Positions 40,140 through 47,282 of a DNA stretch of 64,000 bases are shown here, in pieces (positions within the stretch are counted from its first letter, which is position 1; each line of letters opens with the position of its first letter). Source of the stretch: Mycobacterium fragae (GTDB lineage Bacteria; Actinomycetota; Actinomycetes; Mycobacteriales; Mycobacteriaceae); the NCBI RefSeq assembly GCF_002102185.1, contig NZ_LQOW01000025.1, forward strand, positions 62,001 to 126,000, written 5' to 3'. The translations under genes and the position numbers were made by a program. The notes beneath the pieces are model-generated. The model was given only the letters and a program-made list of their open reading frames with translations. It was not told the DNA's origin and ran no database searches.

Positions 40140-40901
40140 CTAGGTGCCGGGAGGCAGGCTGGGAGTCGTTGTCGTGCTCGGCGTGGACGTGACGGTGGGG
40201 GTGCTGGTGACTGTGACGGTGCTCGTGCTCGTGCTTGTAGACGGCGGCGGCACGGCGGTCGTGGTCGTGATCGTCGTGACGGTAGTTGTCGCCGTAGTGG
40301 ACGAGGTCGTCGTGGTGGCCGCCGCGGAAATTACACCGCAAGCCACCCGCTTACCCGATTCGTCAGCGGGCATATTGCCGAGGTTGCCCGGGTCCTGGTG
40401 AATTATCAGCGCGGTACCCGAGCTATTTCTCAGGTCCGCGGCGGTGAACGAGCTGCTCGTAGTGACGAGTTTCGCCGAGCCGTCCGGGCGCACTTCCAAT
40501 GACGTCAGGTCGCCGCTGGCGGGGTAACCGGTGTGGCCCGGCGCCTGGTAGTGGCCTCCAGCAGAGTTGAAGTCCCCGGCCGGGCCTCCCGTGGGCGCAA
40601 CCGAATTGGCCTCGCATTTGCCCACCGAGTGGATATGGAGCCCGTGGAAACCGGGGGTCAGGACTTGGTTGGGACCGGCCTCCACGGTCACCGTCGCGTA
40701 GCCGTTCGCGAAATCGAACGTGGCTTTGGCTACCGGAGTCCCGTCGGCGCTCTTCAACTGCGTGGTCATCTTTTGCGCGCCAGGTGGCGCGGAGGTGAGC
40801 GGTGACGTATTGGGCTGGGTGCTGTTCTGCTTGGCGCATGCGCCTAACGGTGCGATGGCCGCGGTAAGCACCGCGGCCGCAATGGCTGGGCCCTTTTTCA
40901 T
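40140..40901 (-). CDS. sodC: Cu/Zn-type superoxide dismutase lipoprotein with Thr/Ser-rich tail
   Basis: The 253-residue protein has a lipoprotein signal (lipobox LGAC, Cys about 22) and a SodC domain at about 45-195: metal-site His residues in [14 protein letters not shown] and [11 protein letters not shown], disulphide Cys in KCE and RVACGVI, and the late His in LIIHQDPG. It should detoxify superoxide outside the membrane. Unusually, about 58 residues of almost pure Thr/Ser/Pro/Val follow the normal end (RVACGVI), encoded by ACC/ACG/AGC-rich DNA at 40143-40330. The M. tuberculosis protein as I remember it ends soon after RVACGVI. The tail could be an O-mannosylated spacer. Confidence 0.92.
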   Translation of the reverse strand: MKKGPAIAAAVLTAAIAPLGACAKQNSTQPNTSPLTSAPPGAQKMTTQLKSADGTPVAKATFDFANGYATVTVEAGPNQVLTPGFHGLHIHSVGKCEANSVAPTGGPAGDFNSAGGHYQAPGHTGYPASGDLTSLEVRPDGSAKLVTTSSSFTAADLRNSSGTALIIHQDPGNLGNMPADESGKRVACGVISAAATTTTSSTTATTTVTTITTTTAVPPPSTSTSTSTVTVTSTPTVTSTPSTTTTPSLPPGT

Positions 40902-40950
40902 GGGCGGGGCCTACCCCGATCAGCGAATGCGGAAACGGGTGCGGCCGGCT

Positions 40951-41811
40951 TCAGGTCGGCTTTCTAGACCAGGCGCCGATTTCAGAGCGGCCGACGAAGA
41001 CGCTGCCGCAAGCGGCGATGTCGGCGAGGACTCGATCAGCAACAGTGGCGGGATCCACCTCGCCCGGTGCGACGCAACCGAGCCTTTCAAGCTCGGGTAG
41101 CAGGGTCACCAGGACATCGGTCGTCAAATGCACCTGTTCGGCGCCGCCCGCGCCGGCGCCGATCGCCGTCTCCATGGCGAGCTTCGGCGCGAGAAGACCA
41201 GCGGCGGCGTAGACGGCCGGCAGCTTGGTGCCCATCTCCGGGTCGGCGCCCCCCGCGATGAAACCCTCGACCACAAGGCGGCAGCATTGCTGCCAGCTGG
41301 GCACATGCGGAGCAGAGCGTGCGCGCGCCCACTCTGGTTCCTGGAACACGACGATGCCGCCAGGGCCCACGTGCCGCAGCAGGCCGCGCAGCCACACCGC
41401 AGGATCGGGTTGGAACATCAGCACATAGCGGCCGACGATCGCATCGAATGGGCGGTCAAAGCTCAATTGCGCCGGGTCGCCCTCGAGGAACGTCACATTG
41501 GACACAGCCAGCGAGTCCGCTCGTCGTCGGGCAACCTCGAGCGCGGCGGAAGCGCGATCGACACCGATGACCTCGCCGACGTCACCGACCAATTCAGCGG
41601 CCAGGAACGCGACGTCCCCGACTCCGCTGCCGATGTCGAGTACCCGCATCCCGCGTGCGATCCCGGCCGCCGCGAAGAACCGGCGCGTGATCGGCCCGAT
41701 CAAGCGCGCCTGGATGATCAGCCGATCAAGCTCGCCGTAGGAGTGGCCCAGCACATACCTGCCTGTCGGCGGCTGTGCCCTTCCCTCACCGGCACCAATC
41801 CGATCGACCAC
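40951..41811 (-). CDS. Class I SAM-dependent methyltransferase
   Basis: The protein has a standard methyltransferase fold: motif I VLDIGSGVGDVAFLAAEL, acid of motif II in VIGVDRASAALEVARRRA, motif III FDAIVGRYVLMFQPDP. A YVLGHSYGELDRLI segment precedes the fold, as in mycobacterial UbiE/COQ5-like enzymes that start near there. The start is uncertain: I take GTG 41811 (286 residues); an in-frame ATG at 41949 lies in sequence antisense to the transporter gene. Substrate unknown. Confidence 0.82.
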   Translation of the reverse strand: MVDRIGAGEGRAQPPTGRYVLGHSYGELDRLIIQARLIGPITRRFFAAAGIARGMRVLDIGSGVGDVAFLAAELVGDVGEVIGVDRASAALEVARRRADSLAVSNVTFLEGDPAQLSFDRPFDAIVGRYVLMFQPDPAVWLRGLLRHVGPGGIVVFQEPEWARARSAPHVPSWQQCCRLVVEGFIAGGADPEMGTKLPAVYAAAGLLAPKLAMETAIGAGAGGAEQVHLTTDVLVTLLPELERLGCVAPGEVDPATVADRVLADIAACGSVFVGRSEIGAWSRKPT

Positions 41812-41891
41812 ATCGCGACCGTATTCGGATTGTTCAGCTGCACACAAGGGCGCTGGATGTCCCGCCCCGGTTTGCCGTGCAGACCGCCTAT

Positions 41892-43016
41892 ATGTTGAAT
41901 CGCGTGGTATTGCCAAGTCGCGTGCGCGTGATGCTGAACGGCCTGTCATGGACCATGGTGGTGCCGTTTCTCGCGCTCGTGGCGCTGGCGCTGACGTGGG
42001 GTCGTGAGATCGGTTCGGCGCCTGCGGTTTTGGTGGCCGTGTTGCTTGGCGGCGCCGTGCTCGCCGCGGTGGAGCACGCCGAGGTCGTCGCCCACCGCGT
42101 GGGCGAGCCGTTCGGGTCGCTGGTGCTCGCCATCGCGGTGACCGTCATCGAGGTGGCCCTGATCGTCACGCTGATGGTGTCGGGTGGTGAGGGCTCGGCC
42201 ACGCTTGCCCGCGACACCGTGTTCGCCGCCGCGATGATCACGACGACGGGCATCGTCGGAGTGTCTGTGCTGATCGGCTCTCTGCGCTACGGCGTCACGC
42301 TGTTCAACGCCGAAGGCAGCGGCGCCGCGCTGGCCACCGTCACCACGCTCGCCACGCTCAGCCTGGTATTGCCGACGTTCACCACCAGCCACCCGGGTCC
42401 GGAGTTCACGCCCGGCCAGCTGGCCTTCGCCGCCCTCGCGTCGCTCGGACTGTATGTCGTGTTCGTGTTCACCCAGACCGTGCGCCACCGGGACTTCTTT
42501 CTGCCGGTGACCCAGGAGGACGTGGTCATAGACGACGATGAGCACGCGCCGCCGCCGAGCACACGTTCCGCGCTGAGGAGCCTTGCGATGCTGCTGGCCG
42601 CGCTGGTCGCGGTCGTGGGCCTGGCCAAGATCGAGTCGCAGCCGATCGAGACCGCGGTTGCGGCGGTCGGATTCCCGCAGTCGTTCGTCGGCGTGGTGAT
42701 CGCGTTGCTGGTGCTGCTGCCGGAGACGTTGGCCGCGGCGCGCGCGGCGTGGCGCGGGCGCGTCCAGATCAGCCTGAACCTGGCCTACGGCTCGGCGATG
42801 GCGAGCATCGGGCTGACCATCCCGGCTCTTGCAGTCGCGTCGGTGTGGCTGCCGGGTCCACTGATTCTTGGCCTCGGAGGCATGCAGCTCGTGCTTCTCA
42901 CGCTGACCGTCGTGGTCAGCGTGCTTACCGTGGTACCCGGCCGTGCGACCAGGCTGCAGGGCGCAGTTCATCTAGTCCTGTTCGCCGCGTACGTGTTTCT
43001 TGCTGTGAATCCTTGA
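41892..43016 (+). CDS. ChaA-type Ca2+/cation:proton antiporter
   Basis: The 374-residue protein has about eleven membrane helices and the two internal alpha-repeats of the CaCA superfamily, with the acidic residues in EHAEVVAHRVGEPFGSL followed by IAVTVIEVALIV, and VVIALLVLLPETLAAARA followed by NLAYGSAMASIGLTIPALA. It should exchange Ca2+, Na+ or K+ for protons. ATG 41892 (MLNRVVLP) is the likely start; another ATG at 41931 is possible, and an in-frame ATG at 41775 would overlap the methyltransferase. The two genes are divergent. Confidence 0.88.
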   Translation: MLNRVVLPSRVRVMLNGLSWTMVVPFLALVALALTWGREIGSAPAVLVAVLLGGAVLAAVEHAEVVAHRVGEPFGSLVLAIAVTVIEVALIVTLMVSGGEGSATLARDTVFAAAMITTTGIVGVSVLIGSLRYGVTLFNAEGSGAALATVTTLATLSLVLPTFTTSHPGPEFTPGQLAFAALASLGLYVVFVFTQTVRHRDFFLPVTQEDVVIDDDEHAPPPSTRSALRSLAMLLAALVAVVGLAKIESQPIETAVAAVGFPQSFVGVVIALLVLLPETLAAARAAWRGRVQISLNLAYGSAMASIGLTIPALAVASVWLPGPLILGLGGMQLVLLTLTVVVSVLTVVPGRATRLQGAVHLVLFAAYVFLAVNP

Positions 43017-43049
43017 CTTCGCCACGCAAGTCGCGGTCACGGGACAGCG

Positions 43050-43066
43050 TTGTCGGAGGGCGACAA
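43050..43066. promoter_or_regulatory. TTGTCG-N5-CGACAA inverted repeat upstream of the DadA-like gene
   Basis: TTGTCG (43050-43055), GAGGG, CGACAA (43061-43066) is a perfect 6-bp-arm repeat about 100 bp before the start codon at 43165. An identically spaced site is at 48816, just after the PucR-family gene. It is a candidate operator for that regulator. Confidence 0.6.
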
Positions 43067-43164
43067 TGACCCACCGCGCCGTTGTCCAGTTACAGCAAAC
43101 ACTGCCGCCCTGACCTACGCCACCATGGGATTACCAGTCGAAATCCCAGCTGTGGAGGTGTTTG

Positions 43165-44409
43165 ATGGTCGGCGTCGAGCGAATCGACGAAGGACCCCGA
43201 TCGGCGATCGTCGTCGGTGCTGGCATCGTCGGATTGTCGACGGCGTGGTTCTTGCAAGAGCGCGGCGTCGAAGTCACGGTGGTGGACCGCACCGGCGTTG
43301 CCGCCGGTGCCTCCTGGGGCAACGGCGGATGGATTGCCCCAGGGTTAACCTTTCCCCCGAACTCCCCGGGCGTTCTCCGCCACGGGCTGCGCGCATTGCG
43401 CACGCCGAGCGCGCCCTGGCGATCGTCGTGGAGGCGGGCGATGCGGGCCAACGCGGCCCTCAACGAGGATTGCATCGAAGCTTTCGACGTGCTTCTCGCC
43501 AATGGGGTCGACGCGCCGGTGACCGACGCACCGATCACCGCGGTGTTTCGGAGCACCGCAGAGGCGGAGCACATGCTATGGCAACTACGCCAACTCGAAA
43601 ATGCGGGCCAAAAAATGTATGTCACGGCGCTGTCCGGCGAGGCGTTGAGCGAGCAAGTGCCCCTGGCGTCGCCGACCGTCACTGCGGGACTGAACATCAA
43701 CGGTCAGCGCTTCGTCGACCCGCACCGGTTCGTCGAGGCCCTGGGCCGCAGCGTAGTGGAACGCGGTGCGACTATGCGCAGACTGGAAATCAGCGAGGTC
43801 GTTAGCTCGGGCGCCGGTGTCACCCTGCGCGCGCACCGCGAGGCATTGACCGGCGACGTTGCGGTAATCGCCACCGGCGCCCGGTTGTCGGCGCTGGCGG
43901 GCCGCTGGCTGTGCGTCCCGGTGCAAGCCAGTTGCGGCTACTCGTTTACGGTGCCCGCGGACCGCCCGATACCGAGCCCTATCTACTTGCCGAGCGCGCG
44001 GTTGGCGTGTACGCCCTACCAGGGCGCGGTACGCGTTTCGGGCACAATGGAATTCCGCCACCGGCATGAGCCTGTCCTACCGCAACGGGTAGAGGCCATC
44101 ATCGCCTCAGCCAGTCCATTGCTGGATGGGATGCGCTGGGCCGAGCACAGCGCTGTATGGATTGGTGCCTACTCGGTCACCTCAGATGGCCGTCCGCTGA
44201 TCGGTGAGGTGTCACCGGGGATCTATGTGGCAGGCGGGCATGGCATGTGGGGATTGGCGCACGGCCCGGTTACCGGCCGACTGTTGGCCGAACAGATCAC
44301 CACCGGCAAGCAACCCCAAGCCCTGGCCGAGTTCGATCCGCTGCGCCGCAACGGTCGTAGGTACCCCGATACCCGCGGGCGTAGATCGCAGCGAAATTTC
44401 GCCCACTAA
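43165..44409 (+). CDS. FAD-dependent D-amino-acid dehydrogenase-like oxidoreductase
   Basis: The 414-residue protein is of the DAO/DadA fold: FAD motif SAIVVGAGIVGLSTAWFLQ, then VVDRTGVAAGASWGNGGWIAPG, and the C-terminal FAD signature GRPLIGEVSPGIYVAGGHGMWG. DadA enzymes oxidise D-amino acids and pass electrons to the respiratory chain. The actual substrate could also be a sarcosine- or proline-like imino acid. ATG 43165 is preceded by a GTGGAGGTG ribosome site. It is the first gene of the accessory island and has a putative PucR operator in its promoter. Confidence 0.85.
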   Translation: MVGVERIDEGPRSAIVVGAGIVGLSTAWFLQERGVEVTVVDRTGVAAGASWGNGGWIAPGLTFPPNSPGVLRHGLRALRTPSAPWRSSWRRAMRANAALNEDCIEAFDVLLANGVDAPVTDAPITAVFRSTAEAEHMLWQLRQLENAGQKMYVTALSGEALSEQVPLASPTVTAGLNINGQRFVDPHRFVEALGRSVVERGATMRRLEISEVVSSGAGVTLRAHREALTGDVAVIATGARLSALAGRWLCVPVQASCGYSFTVPADRPIPSPIYLPSARLACTPYQGAVRVSGTMEFRHRHEPVLPQRVEAIIASASPLLDGMRWAEHSAVWIGAYSVTSDGRPLIGEVSPGIYVAGGHGMWGLAHGPVTGRLLAEQITTGKQPQALAEFDPLRRNGRRYPDTRGRRSQRNFAH

Positions 44410-44487
44410 GGCGCCCGAGTCGTTTAGGAGCGGTTGCATCGACCCGCTCTGGCGACAACCCACCTGATACGAAAGGACTTTAAGCAA

Positions 44488-44991
44488 ATGACCAGCACCC
44501 CACGCTGGATGACGCGGCAGCACTACATCGAGCTGCAGAACGAAAGTTTCGCCCTGCGCTCGCGGCGCAGCATCGAGGTTCCCGACGATTTAATGGATTA
44601 CGACGCGAGTCTCCTTGCGCGCCACTCAGCGCGACAAGCACGCATCCGTGACATCGAAGATCTGCTGGCCAATGCGATCGTAGATGGGAAACCAGTTGGC
44701 GAGCTCATCGCCGAACCGGGCATGGTTTTGACCATTCGCTACGACGACACTGGCGAAACCGAAACATTTCTCCTGGGCAGGGCCGACGTCGAAGACACCG
44801 ATATCACGGCCTACTCGATGGCGTCGCCGCTGGGCCGGTCGATCGCCGGCGCCAGACCTGGCGACCAGCGCATCTATGCAATCCCACATGAAAGAGGGCG
44901 GCTCGTGACGCTGCTAGACGCGGTGCCCTACGGGAGATATGTGGCGAAAAGCCCTGGGCTACAAGCTGCTTACAAGGGCGCAGGGGGATAA
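44488..44991 (+). CDS. GreA/GreB C-terminal-domain protein (Rv3788-like), copy 1
   Basis: The 167-residue protein has an N-terminal helical region (1-80) and a GreA-type C-terminal domain (about 85-160: EPGMVLTIRYDDTGETETFLLG, then SPLGRSIAGARPGDQRIYAIP). Proteins of this class bind the secondary channel of RNA polymerase; in M. tuberculosis the related Rv3788 has been described as an inhibitor of RNA polymerase rather than a cleavage factor. The acidic pair at the tip of a GreA coiled coil is not evident. The promoter region has a CGACAA half-site at 44453-44458. It is followed 14 bp later by a paralogue. Confidence 0.83.
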   Translation: MTSTPRWMTRQHYIELQNESFALRSRRSIEVPDDLMDYDASLLARHSARQARIRDIEDLLANAIVDGKPVGELIAEPGMVLTIRYDDTGETETFLLGRADVEDTDITAYSMASPLGRSIAGARPGDQRIYAIPHERGRLVTLLDAVPYGRYVAKSPGLQAAYKGAGG

Positions 44992-45005
44992 ATGGAGGAA
45001 CGAAT

Positions 45006-45473
45006 ATGACCAGCACGCAACCCGCCTGGATCTCGCCGTCGGCCTACGAGCGACTACAACGGGAACTGGCCACGCTTCGTGAGTTGTCTGCCGCCGCAGG
45101 CGCTGACGTTGATACCGACGAAAACGCGACCGCGGTCCAGCGCTCCTGGCAGACACGGATCCACCAGATTCACGATCTGTTGGTCAATGCTGTCGTCGGC
45201 GAGGACCCACCAGACGATGGGGTCGCCGAACCCGGCATGGTTTTGACGGTCCGCTACGACGACACCGGTGAAACCGAAACTTTCCTGCTGGGCGCGCGCG
45301 GCGCCGAATACGGCGACATGGAGGTGTACTCCAACCAATTGCCGCTGGGCGCCGCAATCGCGGGCGCACGCCCCGGGGAGCGGCGGACCTACACGCTGCC
45401 CAGTGGCGCCAGCCTCACCGTCGTACTGCTCAAAGCCGTGCCATACGGCTTGCACACCGCTGACGCGATTTGA
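45006..45473 (+). CDS. GreA/GreB C-terminal-domain protein (Rv3788-like), copy 2
   Basis: The 155-residue protein shares the block EPGMVLT-RYDDTGETETFLLG and the PLG-AIAGARPG-R segment with the preceding gene, so the two are tandem paralogues. The N-terminal helical part has diverged. As for copy 1, a role in modulating RNA polymerase through the secondary channel is inferred from the family. The 14-bp spacing indicates co-transcription. Confidence 0.83.
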   Translation: MTSTQPAWISPSAYERLQRELATLRELSAAAGADVDTDENATAVQRSWQTRIHQIHDLLVNAVVGEDPPDDGVAEPGMVLTVRYDDTGETETFLLGARGAEYGDMEVYSNQLPLGAAIAGARPGERRTYTLPSGASLTVVLLKAVPYGLHTADAI

Positions 45474-45528
45474 TGGCTCGACGTAGGGAACCCGGATAGT
45501 CACCAGCACAAGGCAATCAGGAATATTT

Positions 45529-46011
45529 GTGATGATTTCGACCATTAACGAGCGTTCGCGCACCGACGCCTCCGAACGGCTACCTGCGCGCGATTGTCGT
45601 GTTGCGACCGATTACTCCAGCATGTCACTGCGCACCCATTTCCAGCCGGGCGCAACGATTATCCAGGCGTGCGGTGCGGTCGACGCCGGCAATGCCGCCC
45701 GGCTGAGCGATTACGTCGACGACGTGGCTAATCCGGGTCGGCCCTTAATCCTCGACCTTCGCGGTGTCGATTTCGTCAGCGGCGACGGCTTCCGCGCGTT
45801 GGTCAGGATCGCCGAAAAAGCGCAGCGGACAGGTGTGCGATGGGTGCTGGTACCCAGCGAAGCGGTCGACCGACTCCTGCATATCACCGATAGCAACTAC
45901 CGGCTGCCTATCGCAGCCTCAGTTGAGGGGGCCCTGTTGCGATTGACATCTTCTGACACTGCATGGTCTCTACCACCTCGCGTCACGCCACCCGAGGAGT
46001 CGAGATGCTAA
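45529..46011 (+). CDS. STAS-domain protein (anti-sigma factor antagonist-like)
   Basis: The 160-residue protein has a STAS domain at about 30-135: LILDLRGVDFVSGDGFRALVRI is the strand-loop-helix that in SpoIIAA carries the regulatory phospho-Ser. At that position this protein has Gly (FVSGDGF) with a Ser one residue earlier, so regulation by phosphorylation may differ. STAS proteins control sigma factors by binding anti-sigma factors. The 25 C-terminal residues are Pro-rich. The start is GTG 45529 or the adjacent ATG 45532 after an AGGA site. No kinase or sigma gene is next to it. Confidence 0.8.
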   Translation: MMISTINERSRTDASERLPARDCRVATDYSSMSLRTHFQPGATIIQACGAVDAGNAARLSDYVDDVANPGRPLILDLRGVDFVSGDGFRALVRIAEKAQRTGVRWVLVPSEAVDRLLHITDSNYRLPIAASVEGALLRLTSSDTAWSLPPRVTPPEESRC

Positions 46012-46187
46012 GGGACGCGCACCGGTCTGCGCAGACCATCGCGAATCAGTGGGGATCAGATAAGTCGGCATGTGGCACAGCCGGCCCGAGACCTCCTGCA
46101 GCACAACGCGCTACGTCGGTTAGATGGCGTGCGCCATGGGTTGAACGCTGCTGGTAAAGAATCCCGGGAAGAGGAGGTGACCGCAAA

Positions 46188-46274
46188 ATGCTTGACCTGA
46201 TTGAGCCGGTGGCGTTGGTACTACTCGGCATGGCGGTGTTCTTCCTGATCATGGCAGTCGTATCGCCCGGTTGA
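46188..46274 (+). CDS. 28-residue single-span membrane micropeptide
   Basis: A 28-codon frame starts at ATG 46188 with a strong GAGGAGGTG ribosome site 8 bp upstream and ends TGA 46272-46274. The peptide starts MLDLIEPVALVLLGMAV and continues as one hydrophobic helix of about 20 residues ending MAVVSPG. Size and layout resemble KdpF and other small membrane regulators, but no kdp genes are nearby. The very good ribosome site is the main argument that it is real. Function unknown. Confidence 0.6.
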   Translation: MLDLIEPVALVLLGMAVFFLIMAVVSPG

Positions 46275-46324
46275 GCCCGGAGACAAGTCGTGTCTAAACG
46301 CGGCGCAATTCGCGATGTGGCGTA

Positions 46325-46353
46325 GCGACAAAAACGGGCACTCGTGTTGTCGC
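46325..46353. promoter_or_regulatory. GCGACAA-N15-TTGTCGC inverted repeat
   Basis: GCGACAA (46325-46331) and TTGTCGC (46347-46353) are perfect complements around 15 nt. They are the same half-sites as at 43050 and 48816 but in the opposite order. The repeat lies about 130 bp before the DUF5994 start at 46485 and may be a variant operator of the same regulator. Confidence 0.45.
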
Positions 46354-46484
46354 GTTATGGCAAGCCGACCGCCGGGATTCATTCCACCATGGAAGTTAGG
46401 TCAGCGGTTTCACGCGCGGGGCCCATGACAAACCCTGCGCGAAGAACATCGTTTCCAAAAACGGTAAGGAAGGCAAAGCCACAT

Positions 46485-47243
46485 ATGTCCACAACCACTG
46501 AACAAACGAGCGCCGCATTAGAACACCGATCGGCAATCGGGACCTTGCGCTTGCGTTTCAAACCCGCACACCGGTCCTGCGGTTTTGTCCAGGGGGCCTG
46601 GTGGCCACGATCAACGAGGCTTGCCGCGGAACTTCCGTCACTGCTCGCGGCGCTGTCGCTACGGCTTGGTGTGATTGATCGGGTCCGTTATCACCAAAGC
46701 GATTGGTCCTCAGCACCTTCGAGCCTCAAACATCTGGGCGGCGACGTGGTCCTCGACGCCAGCCAAGGCTCGCCAAACGTCATAACAGTGTTCGGTAAGG
46801 AGTTCGGAAGACTGGCTCTGTTGGTGGTGCCCCCATACACCAGCCCCAGCGACGCGCACATAGCGATGACAACCGCGGTCAGCGTCGGCGATGCGTCAAC
46901 GCCCAGCCAATTACTGGGAATCAGTGACCACAGCGACACAAATGGCCACCACAGTCGCATCGCGTTGCAGCGATGGGAATCTGAAGGTGGCGCCCTCCGT
47001 GGCCTTGCGCCATCGCGACCACATGCACGCTGGCGACTGGGGGTCGGTGGTGGCAACCCGGGCGGGATGCTCGGACGGCCGCGCAGTGGTGCTCCGCGAC
47101 GGCGAGCTGCTCGGCATCGTCTCGCCCAGCGACATCAGCCGCGCGGGGGCACTACACGGCCTAGGGGTGCAGTTCGGCACCGGCGCCGTTGCCAGCGCCG
47201 AGTCCGCTCGGCCGCGGTCGTCGCTAGGCGAACTCGACCTTGA
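46485..47243 (+). CDS. DUF5994-type protein with a read-through C-terminus
   Basis: From ATG 46485 (MSTTTEQTSAALEHRS, ribosome site GGTAAGGAAGG) the first 170 residues match the mycobacterial DUF5994 family in pattern (LRLRFKPAH, GAWWPRS, LLVVPPYTSPSDAHIAM). The family normally ends near ALQRWESEGG, at about residue 171. Here the frame continues 80 more residues of Arg/Gly/His-rich sequence that is out of frame with a CBS-domain relic in the same DNA. The stop appears to have been lost by a deletion that joined two genes. DUF5994 function is unknown. Confidence 0.7.
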   Translation: MSTTTEQTSAALEHRSAIGTLRLRFKPAHRSCGFVQGAWWPRSTRLAAELPSLLAALSLRLGVIDRVRYHQSDWSSAPSSLKHLGGDVVLDASQGSPNVITVFGKEFGRLALLVVPPYTSPSDAHIAMTTAVSVGDASTPSQLLGISDHSDTNGHHSRIALQRWESEGGALRGLAPSRPHARWRLGVGGGNPGGMLGRPRSGAPRRRAARHRLAQRHQPRGGTTRPRGAVRHRRRCQRRVRSAAVVARRTRP

Positions 47244-47247
47244 CTAA
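47030..47247 (+). pseudogene. C-terminal CBS-domain remnant
   Basis: In the frame ending TGA at 47247, the translation contains GRAVVLRDGELLGIVSPSDI followed by SRA, the typical second half of a CBS domain as found at the C-terminus of mycobacterial membrane zinc metalloproteases of the Rv2625c type. No start codon or upstream domain fits, and the upstream DNA is DUF5994 sequence in another frame. It is therefore a truncated relic. Confidence 0.65.
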
Positions 47248-47282
47248 GCTGGGCAAACCGATCCGGTTAGGGGAGGCGAATA

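Noticed and set aside
40143..40330. Simple repeat as a possible CRISPR or VNTR array
   Set aside because: No regular spacer structure; it is an in-frame codon repeat within sodC.
40144..40401. Plus-strand frame of Val repeats opposite the sodC tail
   Set aside because: It is the complement of the Thr/Ser codon repeat of the SodC tail, not a separate gene.
46188..46274. Calling the 28-residue peptide KdpF
   Set aside because: Only size and hydrophobicity match; no kdpABC genes are in the window.
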